A stretch of DNA of 64,000 nt from Agrobacterium vitis (GTDB taxonomy: Bacteria > Pseudomonadota > Alphaproteobacteria > Rhizobiales > Rhizobiaceae), in contig NZ_AP023273.1 in assembly GCF_013426735.1 (NCBI RefSeq), forward strand, positions 124,001 through 188,000, read 5' to 3'. The notes beneath the pieces are model-generated. The model was given only the letters and a program-made list of their open reading frames with translations. It searched no databases and was not told the origin of the DNA. Shown one piece after another: positions 36,040 through 44,671 of the stretch (positions are counted from its first letter, which is position 1; each line of letters opens with the position of its first letter). Both the position numbers and the translations under genes were made by a program.

Positions 36040-37392
36040 TTATTGCAAAAACCGGTCCATCATTGCTTGGGACCTTTTCTGTCCATCCAACTGGACGGCA
36101 TCGCGATGCAGGAGAATCAAACGCTCGGCCTCCGAAAGACCGGTGCGATGCAGATCGGCTTCAACGTCATCTCTCTGCATTTTAGCCATGAGCGGACCGG
36201 GTTGCAAAATCGTTACCCGCTGACGAACCCCCCGCAGCTTTTCCTCACCAAGCGTTATCCAGTCACCAGCGCAATAGCCGGCGAATGCATGGCTGGCCAC
36301 CACATCGCTTGCATATTTCTTGGTGAGCAACTGAAGCCTTACCACTTCATTGACCGCCGAACCGAAGGCTGAAAACGTCAACCGGTCACGCAGTCCGACA
36401 TTGCCGAACATCACATTGCCGACATGCAGGCCGAGGCCGTAGCCGATAGGGGCCGCGCCCTTTTTCCGACGCTCCGCATTCAGGTCCGCCAACCGCGACT
36501 GGGCCACACGAACAGCCGAAAGTGCCGCCTGACAAGCCTGCCGGGAGGGGTCTTTATGACGGTCGCAAGGATAGACGGCCAGAAACCCATCGCCCAGGAA
36601 ACTGAGGATCTGCCCGCCATTGCGGTTGAACGGTGCAGCAATCGCATCGAAAAAATCATTCAACGTATCAATATAGGCCTGGCGGCCTTCTTTTTCGGCC
36701 AGCATGGTCGATTGGCGCATATCGCCGACAACAAGTGCTGCCCGGATGGTTTCGCCGTCACCCCGGCGGATCTGTCCATTCAGCACCCGCTTACCGGCAT
36801 CGCCCCCCAGATAGGTGGTCAGCATATTGTTGGAAAGCTTGCTGAGTACAGCCATTTTGGCGGCAACCGCCAGATGGTTTTGAATGCGCAGCAACGCGGC
36901 AATCATCTCTTCGCTAAAGCCGTCCTTGGCATCCGTGGACCAGGAACCCAACATGCCCTGCACGGATTGATCGCCGAAGGGCTGCATGAAGGCAAGGTAA
37001 TCGGTGACATTCTCCTTGCGCAAATCCTCAAAGATCTTGAATTCAACAGGACCTTCGGCGGGAATGCGCCGGCGCAAATAATCGAGATCCCGGCTCAGCA
37101 ATTGATAATAGGGGCTCTGCAAAAACATATCCGTATTATCGGCATCGTGACGATAGCCTTCAATCATCAGTCCACTTTGTGGCCGCCAGGTAAAGCCAAC
37201 AGCTTCGTAGAGCGGATGCAGCATGGCAAAGGACAAATGGACCCGAACGATCGGCAGACCGGCGGCGGCAATCCGGTCGCAAAAGCCCCGAACGATGTCC
37301 TCGAGAGTGCTACCGGAAAGGGCGGCCTGTGTCAGCCAATCGGCGACTTTCTCCATGAAGATCGCCGAGACCGGTGCCGATATAGTCGCCAT
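36040..37392 (-). CDS. Class III adenylate/guanylate cyclase, soluble
   Basis: A 450-residue protein without membrane segments. The N-terminal 200 residues form an unassigned sensory domain, seen in rhizobial cyclases (HLSFAMLHPLYEAVGFTWR). The class III catalytic domain is about 215-400. Both metal-binding aspartates are present (VVGDMRQST and LGDGFLAVYP), followed by GLGLHVGNVMFGNVG and the AFGSAVNEVVRLQ segment. Whether the product is cAMP or cGMP cannot be told, since the substrate-specifying positions are not typical. An in-frame TTG lies 15 bases further upstream; the ATG at 37392 with AGGA upstream is chosen. The degenerate ABC protein and the cyclic-nucleotide-binding protein follow on the same strand. 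Confidence 0.85.
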   Translation of the reverse strand: MATISAPVSAIFMEKVADWLTQAALSGSTLEDIVRGFCDRIAAAGLPIVRVHLSFAMLHPLYEAVGFTWRPQSGLMIEGYRHDADNTDMFLQSPYYQLLSRDLDYLRRRIPAEGPVEFKIFEDLRKENVTDYLAFMQPFGDQSVQGMLGSWSTDAKDGFSEEMIAALLRIQNHLAVAAKMAVLSKLSNNMLTTYLGGDAGKRVLNGQIRRGDGETIRAALVVGDMRQSTMLAEKEGRQAYIDTLNDFFDAIAAPFNRNGGQILSFLGDGFLAVYPCDRHKDPSRQACQAALSAVRVAQSRLADLNAERRKKGAAPIGYGLGLHVGNVMFGNVGLRDRLTFSAFGSAVNEVVRLQLLTKKYASDVVASHAFAGYCAGDWITLGEEKLRGVRQRVTILQPGPLMAKMQRDDVEADLHRTGLSEAERLILLHRDAVQLDGQKRSQAMMDRFLQ

Positions 37393-37584
37393 GGAAGGTC
37401 CTATCAAAAAGACGTGTCGTTGAAAAACAGGCCATGGCCGGGTTCATGATAGGAAATAGGGATCTCCGCCACTCCAGACAATGGCAGCCAACGTCCACAA
37501 TGCCTTATATACAGCATGTTTCAACAAACGGGAATCGAGACGATGCTGTCGTTTTGTTTTCGCATCGGATTTTTTCGCCGCAGA

Positions 37585-39300
37585 TTATGTTTTGCCCACC
37601 TCGGAAAGGTTGAGCGCATTGCGTGTCGCCTCATTCAGGATGAAGACTTTTAGCGGCTCCGCACGACCGCGAATGGAAATTTCCCGTCCGGCGCTTTCCG
37701 GCACCACAAGCCCCGCCAGAGTAGCGACGGGTTCGGAAATCACCAGTTGCGTTTCGAATTCCTTGGCCACCGATTCCAGCCGGCTGGCGACATTGACGGT
37801 ATCGCCAATCGCAGTGAGATTACGAACGCTGCCGTAACCCAGTGTTCCCACCACAGCCGGACCCGTATGGATGCCAATGGCGATCCTGAGCGGCACCTTC
37901 AGTTCATTGGACAATTGCCGGTTCAACTCCTCCAGACCAGCAATGATACCACTTGCCGCCTTCAGGGCCTGGCGACAGGCGGTTTCGGTCGAACCTGTGA
38001 CGCCGAAAAGCGCCATCGCGCCATCGCCGATGAATTTATCCAGCCGCCCTCCTGCCTCTTCCACGGCATGACCAACCACGGCGAAATAGCGGTTCAACAG
38101 AAAGACGATGTCAAAAGGCAACCGGCTTTCCGTCAGCATCGTAAAATGCCGCAGGTCACAGAATAGTACGGCAATATCACGTTCGCGGCCCGGAACCACT
38201 TCATGACTGCTATCGACCGTGGCGCTTTGCGGCATCGCCACCATAAGGGGCATGACTGTGAGGTTCGCCCTGGGCCGAAGCTGGCAGGCAAGCCGCACAC
38301 CGGGGCCAGCCTTGATCCGGTTGAGCGTACCTTGCTCCAGCGTTTCAGCGGGCGGCAAAAGCTGCTCCCCATCGATAACCTGGACACGGCAGGTCGAGCA
38401 CTGGCCCTTTCCGCCGCACACGGCATAATGCGGTTGCCCAGCCAGACGGCTGGCCTCAAGCAGCGTGAAACCACGCGGCACCCTGACCGTTTCACCGTTC
38501 GGATAACGGACGGTGATCAGATGCGCCCGCTCGGTCAGTCTGCGGGCAATGCGCAAAGCGACGACAACGCCGATAGACAGGAAAAACAATCCGTAAAGTG
38601 CCAGACGGATAATCCGGATCCATCCCGCTTGGCTGGATGTCAAGGCGGCCGGCTCGTAATAACCGCCCGGATAACCGCTCAACCAGAAGGTTGGACTGGC
38701 AATCGTTCGGCCCATCTCGACAAAGCCGAGTAGGGACAGGATCGGCAGCAGAATGGCCACCGTCAGGAAGCCCGTTTTGGACCTTTCATACCATGGCCGG
38801 AAGCGCAGCCAAAAATGGACTCCAATACATCCATGCAGCCATAAAATAACAATGGCCAGCGACTGGCGCCATCCATCGACAGGCGACTTACTCCACATGG
38901 AATGGACGACAGACTGATAATTGTCACGCAGATGAAAGAGCGAGGAGGCAATCCTGGTTGCAACAATATGGTCGATGATCAGCAGCGGCACAACCAGACC
39001 AAGCACGATCTGCAACGCTTCGGATTTTGGCATGGTAAAGCTGCGTCGGATATAGACGGCGCGCAACACCAGACCCATGTGGGTGAGCAAAGAACCGTAA
39101 AGCAACACTGTGCCCGGGGGGGTACGCCAAACACCCAGAAACCACAAACGGGCGCGATCGGCAAAATCCACCGAAATCAACCCGGTGGCATGATTGGCCA
39201 TATGCATGGCAAGGAACAGGAAAATCACCAGCCCCGAACCGAGCCGGGCCTTGCGTATCCGGCGTTCCGACCAGAGGCTTTTTTTGACGTCCACGGCCAT
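37585..39300 (-). CDS. Membrane adenylate cyclase with haem-type anchor and [2Fe-2S] domain (CyaC-like)
   Basis: A 571-residue three-part protein. Residues about 15-265 form six hydrophobic helices with paired histidines (HMANHATG, LLTHMG, IIDHIV, LHGCIGVHF), as in diheme cytochrome-b anchors of succinate dehydrogenase type. Residues about 275-365 form a plant-type ferredoxin domain, with CGGKGQCSTC (near 294-303) and a fourth Cys in RLACQL. The C-terminal class III cyclase has VLFCDLRHFT and FIGDGAMALFG with both metal aspartates, and AIGDTVNVASRLE. This architecture matches the redox/quinone-responsive CyaC described in Sinorhizobium. It likely couples quinone-pool state to cAMP. The upstream gap of 146 bp to the hydrolase gene leaves co-transcription open. 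Confidence 0.88.
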   Translation of the reverse strand: MAVDVKKSLWSERRIRKARLGSGLVIFLFLAMHMANHATGLISVDFADRARLWFLGVWRTPPGTVLLYGSLLTHMGLVLRAVYIRRSFTMPKSEALQIVLGLVVPLLIIDHIVATRIASSLFHLRDNYQSVVHSMWSKSPVDGWRQSLAIVILWLHGCIGVHFWLRFRPWYERSKTGFLTVAILLPILSLLGFVEMGRTIASPTFWLSGYPGGYYEPAALTSSQAGWIRIIRLALYGLFFLSIGVVVALRIARRLTERAHLITVRYPNGETVRVPRGFTLLEASRLAGQPHYAVCGGKGQCSTCRVQVIDGEQLLPPAETLEQGTLNRIKAGPGVRLACQLRPRANLTVMPLMVAMPQSATVDSSHEVVPGRERDIAVLFCDLRHFTMLTESRLPFDIVFLLNRYFAVVGHAVEEAGGRLDKFIGDGAMALFGVTGSTETACRQALKAASGIIAGLEELNRQLSNELKVPLRIAIGIHTGPAVVGTLGYGSVRNLTAIGDTVNVASRLESVAKEFETQLVISEPVATLAGLVVPESAGREISIRGRAEPLKVFILNEATRNALNLSEVGKT

Positions 39301-39446
39301 AGGTTTCAGTTCTTCAAAGCCACTTTCCGAAGATCCAGCAATGGCAGTTTTGACAGGACCTGTAAATCACCGCCGGGTTTCCTGATTGATTTTATAGATT
39401 GTATGACCAACACGGAAATCAAGTTTCCGATTTTTTGCCCATGCAG

Positions 39447-40277
39447 TCAGATATCAAGAACCATTCCGTCACGAGCCATAAGCGTTGCTGGGAACGCCTC
39501 CTGCGCCAACCGTTCCAGCAGTGCCATTTCGCTGTCGGTACGCCATGGGGCGTGATGGAACAGCAACAATCGGCCCACATTTGCCTCCTGGGCCAATTTC
39601 ACGCCCTGCTCCCAGCTCGAATGGCCAAACCCTCGATAACGCTGCATTTCCGCTTCGGTAAAGGCGGCGTCGTAGACCGCAATATCGGCATTCTCCATCA
39701 GCGCCAGCGCTGTCGGATCGAGTTCACCCGGCTGATGTTCTATGTCAAACACCAATGCCAGCACCTTACCTGCCCATTCTACCCGGTAGCCGATGCATCC
39801 GCCCGGATGATTGAGCGCAAATGTGCCGATGGAAATACCAGGACGAGGCGTCAGAATATCGCCGGCACGAAAATCATGAAACTGCAGAGAGGCCTTGCAG
39901 ATATCCATCTTCACGGGAAAATAGGGCGGACTGACGAATTGGTGGATCATCTGATCCGTCGTCATGCTCCCGGCAAGGTGGCCTGACCAGATATTGACGG
40001 TGATCTCGGGATTGTAGATCGGCTTGAAAAAAGGCAAGCCGATAATGTGATCGTAGTGACAGTGGGAAAAGAACAGGTCGACATTGCTGGTCTTGTCTCC
40101 CATCATATCCAGACCGGCCTGACGAATGCCGGAGCCAGCATCGAAAATAAGCCTGTGCTCGCCGCAGCGCACCTCGATACAGGGCGTGTTCCCGCCGTAA
40201 ACATCGAATTCCGCGCCGCAGACCGGGATACTGCCGCGAACACCCCAGAATTTCACCTGAAACACGCTACTGTTCAC
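39447..40277 (-). CDS. Metallo-beta-lactamase-fold hydrolase
   Basis: A 276-residue protein with KFWGVRGSIPVCG at the N-terminus, the zinc motif SHCHYDHIIGLPFF, a further His in FALNHPGGCIGYRVE, an Asp in LVFDIEHQ, and a terminal FHHAPWRTD. It belongs to the RNase-Z/PhnP-like branch, which includes phosphodiesterases. Its place directly upstream of a cyclase suggests possible cyclic-nucleotide hydrolysis, but that is inference. The start is GTG at 40277, with GGAT 5 bases upstream; two other in-frame GTGs follow closely, so the start is uncertain by up to 7 residues. Confidence 0.8.
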   Translation of the reverse strand: MNSSVFQVKFWGVRGSIPVCGAEFDVYGGNTPCIEVRCGEHRLIFDAGSGIRQAGLDMMGDKTSNVDLFFSHCHYDHIIGLPFFKPIYNPEITVNIWSGHLAGSMTTDQMIHQFVSPPYFPVKMDICKASLQFHDFRAGDILTPRPGISIGTFALNHPGGCIGYRVEWAGKVLALVFDIEHQPGELDPTALALMENADIAVYDAAFTEAEMQRYRGFGHSSWEQGVKLAQEANVGRLLLFHHAPWRTDSEMALLERLAQEAFPATLMARDGMVLDI

Positions 40278-40451
40278 TTTTATCCAAAGAGTTTCGGTCG
40301 CGGAATTAACACGATTGGTTTTGTACCGGTTACCAATACATCATTCCTGAAATTACCAAGGATGCAAAGGGAAATGTCAGGTGCCTTATATCTGCCAGTG
40401 CGACTTTCTCAAAATTGCTTGCATGGGTTTAACCATGCTCTGTCCTATCGA

Positions 40452-41177
40452 TTACCCGACGCAATCGAATTTCTCCAATTCCTCTTCATACTCCCGCGCA
40501 CCATCGTCCTTGGCGAAAAGCACACAGGGACCGTTCGAGCCTCGTGGATCATAGGAAAACCCTCTACTGGCAAGGGCCATGGTAATATCGCGTACCCCAG
40601 AAAGGCCATAGAGATGGTCATGCAATTCAAGAAAAATACGCTCTATTCCTATAAGCGCTGCATTCCCTAGCAAATCGCGCTCTGCACCTTCTATGTCCAT
40701 TACCAACACGTTTATCGCATAAGTCTCTATAAAATCATCGATATTCTGCGAAGTAATCGAAATTTCCCGCTCATAAGGCCCCTGGTTGATATCCATCGAA
40801 GACATCCACAAATCTTTGCGGATATAAAACGAGTAAGACTGAGGCATCCCTGCGGTCAACAATCCGTGCTGCAATACCACATTGGCAATATCATTGGCAG
40901 CAATGACGCGATGGGCGAGAGCCGCCGTCACGGGATTTGCCTCAAAGGTCCAAACCTGCACACCAGGAACTCGTGCTATAAGCGAGGTGATCACTCCTAG
41001 CCCTGAGCCCAACTCCAATACTCTGTCATTCTCCCTAACAGCCCTTGACACCCATTTGGCTTCCTTGGCCTCATAGCTGCTGCTGGTTAATGCCTCCCAA
41101 ATCACCGGGGACACATCATCGGGCGCAAGAGGGACCGATACACCATGTACGTTTAGCATGTTCGTGCAGTATTCCAT
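40452..41177 (-). CDS. FkbM-family methyltransferase
   Basis: A 241-residue SAM-dependent methyltransferase of the FkbM type, which O-methylates sugars or polyketides. Motif I reads VLELGSGLGVITSLIA, the acidic post-I residue lies in WTFEANP, and the FkbM-typical strand LVMDIEGAERDLL follows. A second in-frame ATG lies 18 bases downstream, and neither has a strong ribosome-binding site. It stands alone, flanked by gaps of about 175 and 220 bp, and no glycan or polyketide locus is adjacent. The substrate is unknown. Confidence 0.8.
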   Translation of the reverse strand: MEYCTNMLNVHGVSVPLAPDDVSPVIWEALTSSSYEAKEAKWVSRAVRENDRVLELGSGLGVITSLIARVPGVQVWTFEANPVTAALAHRVIAANDIANVVLQHGLLTAGMPQSYSFYIRKDLWMSSMDINQGPYEREISITSQNIDDFIETYAINVLVMDIEGAERDLLGNAALIGIERIFLELHDHLYGLSGVRDITMALASRGFSYDPRGSNGPCVLFAKDDGAREYEEELEKFDCVG

Positions 41178-41398
41178 TTCTACTCGGATTGGTCATATTC
41201 AGTATGATCCAAACAAACTCGCGGTTTTGTCTCGTTTTTCTTTTCAGAAAGTCCTACCCACTTTCCTGCCAAGCTCTAGGGCCTCGAAAACTACGCCTAC
41301 CCTTATCGTGTAAATCCCCTCAATTTAAAAGGCAAAATTCCAGAGATTTTAGAGCCGGCCTCGACAGAATGTGACGCAATTATTGCGAGTAGACACCA

Positions 41399-43369
41399 CT
41401 ACGAACAGTCCTCAGAGATTATCTCCTCGTGATTTTTCTCGTCACGAAGATGCATTAGGAAACTAACCGGCTCCGGTCGACCAATCAGGTATCCTTGAAC
41501 CTGTTCGCACCCTAGCCGTTTCACGCATTCAAATTGTTCTTCCGTTTCCACACCTTCGGCTGTTGTGGTCATACCAAGGCTCGCCCCGATCCCCGTAACC
41601 AACTCAGCGATAGCAAGAGCATCAGCCCTTGTCGTCACGTCGCGAATGAAAGATCGGTCAATTTTAAGTTTGTCGAATGGGAAGCCTCTAAGGCTGCCGA
41701 GTGAGGAGTAACCGGTGCCGAAATCATCCATAGCAATCTGAATTCCGATTGCTTTCAACTCTCTCAAGGTCAAAAGTGTCAGTTCGTTCTTATCAAGCAG
41801 AACAGATTCGGTGATTTCCAGTTCAAGCCGATCTGGAGCAAGACCACTAACATCAAGCGCAGACAAAACGGTTTGCACCAGCACCTTGCTGCGAAACTGA
41901 ACTGGTGACAAATTGACGGCGATTTTGAGATTGCCGCGCCAACTTGCCGCCTCCTTGCAAGCATTACGCAAAACCCATTCTCCAAGTCCGTCGATCACAC
42001 CGATCTTTTCCGCAACCGGAATAAAATCGACAGGTGAAACCGATCCGCGGTGTGGATGGGTCCAACGTAATAGCGCCTCGTAGCCGCAAACCTCACGCGT
42101 CGCGGTCATCGCCAATGGTTGGTAGAAGACTTCCATTTCGCCGTTTTGTAAAGCCGCTTGCAAATCCGCCTCAAAAGACTTTCGGTCTTTTAACCGCGTC
42201 TGCATCTGGCTCTCGAACACACAGGCGTGGCTGGGGCCCAAGGCCTTGGCTTCATAAAGAGCAAGGTCAGCGCGCTTGAAAAGCTCATCTGTATCCGGCT
42301 CCTCATTAAAGATCGCCACGCCGACACAGGTGCCGATCTTGATCTCCTGGTCTCCGACCTTATAAGTCACACCAAGCTCGTTCATGATTTGCTTGGCAAA
42401 ATCCAGAGCCAGTGGCTCGGAAAGGCCCGCAGACAAAATAGCAAACTCATCCCCTCCCAGACGGCAGACGAGATCGCCAAGACCTTTGATTTCCGCCAAT
42501 CGATCTGCGACCATTTGCAGTAGAGCGTCACCGATGTCGTGACCAAGCGTGTCATTCACATCTTTGAACCCATCGAGATCCAGCAGCAGGATGACGGCAG
42601 CCGGTCCTCCATCCTTGGCAGCGACCAATCTTGCTTCTAGATCCTGGCGAAACAAAATGCGATTGGGCAAACCGGTCAAAGAATCATGATGTGCGACATA
42701 TTCCAAGCGATTGTTTTGCGATTTCAACTCCCATGACGCCGCTCGCAAATCGTCCGTCAAGCGCTGCATGCGTCGATGGGCTTTGTCCAGAAGGCCGTTA
42801 TGGCGCAAAAGCAAGGCGACAAGGACAATGCCACACAAGATAAGCCCTCCAGCAAGGGCGGTATAAACGAAATGAAGATGTCGCAATTCGGCCTGGGCAG
42901 CGCCGATCTTGCCAACATCGGCTTCGACAGCAGTGGAAGCCAGCGCCGTGATTGGTGCATCCAGAAGCTCCATTTTTCGCAGGATTGATTTAATCTCCTC
43001 CACGTCTAATGTTTCGAAGTGCGCATTGAGCAGTTCGAGAACGTCGCGAAGTTTAACGATTAAGTCTTTGCGTTGCGGATCTTCTTCGATGAAACTCCGC
43101 AAATTCCCCTGCTCAAACAACTCCAATCGGCCCAACATAATATCCAGCCGAAGACGAACTTCTTCACGATCGAATTCCCCCACCCCAAGGGCAAGAGTCG
43201 CCAGTCGATGTTCGAGCCTCATATACTCGGAAACAGTCTGGCTTACGGCCCATGAATCATTATAGCGGGCAAATTTCTCCAGGGTCGTTTGACGCACGGC
43301 TATAACATAGGCGATATAACCGGTAGCCAAGACGAAACAACATATGATCGCACCAAGAAAACGCCTCAC
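41399..43369 (-). CDS. Membrane GGDEF-EAL protein (c-di-GMP turnover)
   Basis: A 656-residue protein. Helices near 5-25 and 170-190 bracket a periplasmic, helix-rich sensor region. The GGDEF domain has an intact active site (CRLGGDEFAIL, near residue 305) after HHDSLTGLPNR. The EAL domain keeps GYEALLRW (near 433), ITESVLLD, MDDFGTGYSSLGSL and LKIDRSF, so both synthesis and hydrolysis of cyclic di-GMP look possible. It starts 9 bp after the gene for a small exported protein with an oxidoreductase-like fold. That pairing suggests the periplasmic region receives a signal from the exported partner. Confidence 0.9.
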   Translation of the reverse strand: MRRFLGAIICCFVLATGYIAYVIAVRQTTLEKFARYNDSWAVSQTVSEYMRLEHRLATLALGVGEFDREEVRLRLDIMLGRLELFEQGNLRSFIEEDPQRKDLIVKLRDVLELLNAHFETLDVEEIKSILRKMELLDAPITALASTAVEADVGKIGAAQAELRHLHFVYTALAGGLILCGIVLVALLLRHNGLLDKAHRRMQRLTDDLRAASWELKSQNNRLEYVAHHDSLTGLPNRILFRQDLEARLVAAKDGGPAAVILLLDLDGFKDVNDTLGHDIGDALLQMVADRLAEIKGLGDLVCRLGGDEFAILSAGLSEPLALDFAKQIMNELGVTYKVGDQEIKIGTCVGVAIFNEEPDTDELFKRADLALYEAKALGPSHACVFESQMQTRLKDRKSFEADLQAALQNGEMEVFYQPLAMTATREVCGYEALLRWTHPHRGSVSPVDFIPVAEKIGVIDGLGEWVLRNACKEAASWRGNLKIAVNLSPVQFRSKVLVQTVLSALDVSGLAPDRLELEITESVLLDKNELTLLTLRELKAIGIQIAMDDFGTGYSSLGSLRGFPFDKLKIDRSFIRDVTTRADALAIAELVTGIGASLGMTTTAEGVETEEQFECVKRLGCEQVQGYLIGRPEPVSFLMHLRDEKNHEEIISEDCS

Positions 43370-43378
43370 ACTACGCCT

Positions 43379-43885
43379 CTATTCTACAATAAGTTTAGAA
43401 ACCTGCCATGCCGAACGGGTATAATAAATCTGACTCTGAAGTTGAGGATCGCTGTCATAGGGGTAAACGATGAAGAGCGGTCCTTTGTCCCGCACAGGCA
43501 TATAATTCCCGTCTCGTTTGAAAGCGAGCAAAACATTGAATCGGTTGAAATCGTCGCGCGGAATTGTCGTCACATAATCGTTAAGAGCCACCGCCTTCAC
43601 CTTGGTCCCCTTGGCATCGACAAAATCCATAAGCGTTTTAAGCGGAATACCTTCAAAAACCGTACGCCCTTCATACCACGGATTGGTGGTTTTAATCACT
43701 GTAGAACCAATGGCCTCGAGCATGCCAAGATCAAAAGCAGCTCCCTCCGCCGTATTACGGTTTTCAATATTGCCGGAAATCACTAGGATAGGCTTGCCTT
43801 TCGGCTCAGCGAATGTTCCCGCCAGCGCCATCGAAACGGGAGCGACCGACAGCACGATATAGGCCCAAAGGCGGACGAATCTCAT
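43379..43885 (-). CDS. Exported molybdopterin-oxidoreductase-like small protein
   Basis: A 168-residue protein with an N-terminal signal peptide (RFVRLWAYIVLSVAPVSMALA, cleavage near ALA-GTF). It resembles COG3915-type periplasmic proteins related to the molybdopterin-binding oxidoreductase fold: ILVISGNI, FDLGMLEAIG, VFEGIPLKTLMDFV, ALNDYVTTIP and a C-terminal WQVSKLIVE. The usual cofactor-binding Cys of sulfite-oxidase enzymes is not apparent, so it is probably a binding or sensing module. AGGAG 7 bases before the ATG at 43885 decides the start over an upstream ATA/ATT-rich extension. It is translated just ahead of the GGDEF-EAL gene. Confidence 0.75.
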   Translation of the reverse strand: MRFVRLWAYIVLSVAPVSMALAGTFAEPKGKPILVISGNIENRNTAEGAAFDLGMLEAIGSTVIKTTNPWYEGRTVFEGIPLKTLMDFVDAKGTKVKAVALNDYVTTIPRDDFNRFNVLLAFKRDGNYMPVRDKGPLFIVYPYDSDPQLQSQIYYTRSAWQVSKLIVE

Positions 43886-44509
43886 TATAATTCTCCTGAC
43901 GATCAATCGCTAAAGCAAGGACGACAACACCATTTAGAATTCGAAGAGCGTTTTGCCACAGTCGTGGCCGTCCGGCATGTTGGTTCGGTAACTTTTCACT
44001 TATTTCATACAAGAGTTTACAAGTGCAATAAAGCATCCAAGGGTGTCTAACCAAGACAGACCGCAACGCAGCGTATTGTAGATTGAAGCACATCTTTGCG
44101 AGAAAAATCAGTTTCGCGTCATCACAGTTAAAATCAACAAGACGCCATCGCGTTTCACCGAAAATTACTTAGATATAATAATATATGAGAAAATTCGCAG
44201 ATACCAGAGGGATCGTTGATTTGCCTAGCCGACCGATTGGCAACTGCAATTTTTCAGAGCAACGACCGACAGACGGTTTGCTCACCGCTCCCCAGCGTAC
44301 GGAGCAATCCAAGCAATGTCCTGACGTGACAAGAGTGATGATCTGTGTGCAGAAGAACATGGGAAGCCAGGCATTTGAATGGCGAGCAATCCGCTCTACC
44401 ATCGGCATGAAGTACACATAATATCTGGTGGTTAACGACCGACTCGGCCTGGCCACCTGCGAATTCCTTCAATCAGTTATAATTTACAGAAGCAGCCAGA
44501 AAAATTAAA
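43886..44509. other. Intergenic region without a recognised gene
   Basis: About 620 bp between the start of the exported-protein gene and a large hairpin. Short open frames exist on both strands (for example 44185-44421), but none has a ribosome-binding site or recognisable product. The stretch around 44100-44210 is AT-rich and may hold the promoter of the exported-protein/GGDEF-EAL pair. Confidence 0.4.
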
Positions 44510-44563
44510 GCACGACAGTCTCTTTTGGGCGCTCGATAAAATGCCCAAAAGAGACTGTCGTGC
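44510..44563. repeat. Perfect 21-bp inverted repeat (long hairpin)
   Basis: Arms 44510-44530 (starting GCACGACAGTCTC) and 44543-44563 are perfect reverse complements over 21 bp with a 12-base loop. On the minus strand the hairpin is followed by TTTAATTTTT, so it can act as an intrinsic terminator for minus-strand transcription from the outer-membrane protein gene about 110 bp away. It is longer than a usual terminator stem. Confidence 0.85.
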
Positions 44564-44633
44564 AGTATTCGCAAGGATTGATTCTAAGGCCCACTAATTG
44601 GCAGTTTCCCCTGAAAAACTTCAGACGATAGAA

Positions 44634-44664
44634 ACGGCGAAGATGGTCGGGCCATCTTCGCCGT
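44634..44664 (-). terminator. Hairpin just after the SphA-like gene
   Basis: A perfect 13-bp stem (ACGGCGAAGATGG / CCATCTTCGCCGT, loop of 5) lies 8 bp beyond the stop codon of the outer-membrane protein gene on the minus strand. The following bases (TTTCTATC) are only weakly T-rich, so the 21-bp hairpin further down may be a second stop. Confidence 0.6.
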
Positions 44665-44671
44665 CTGCCAC

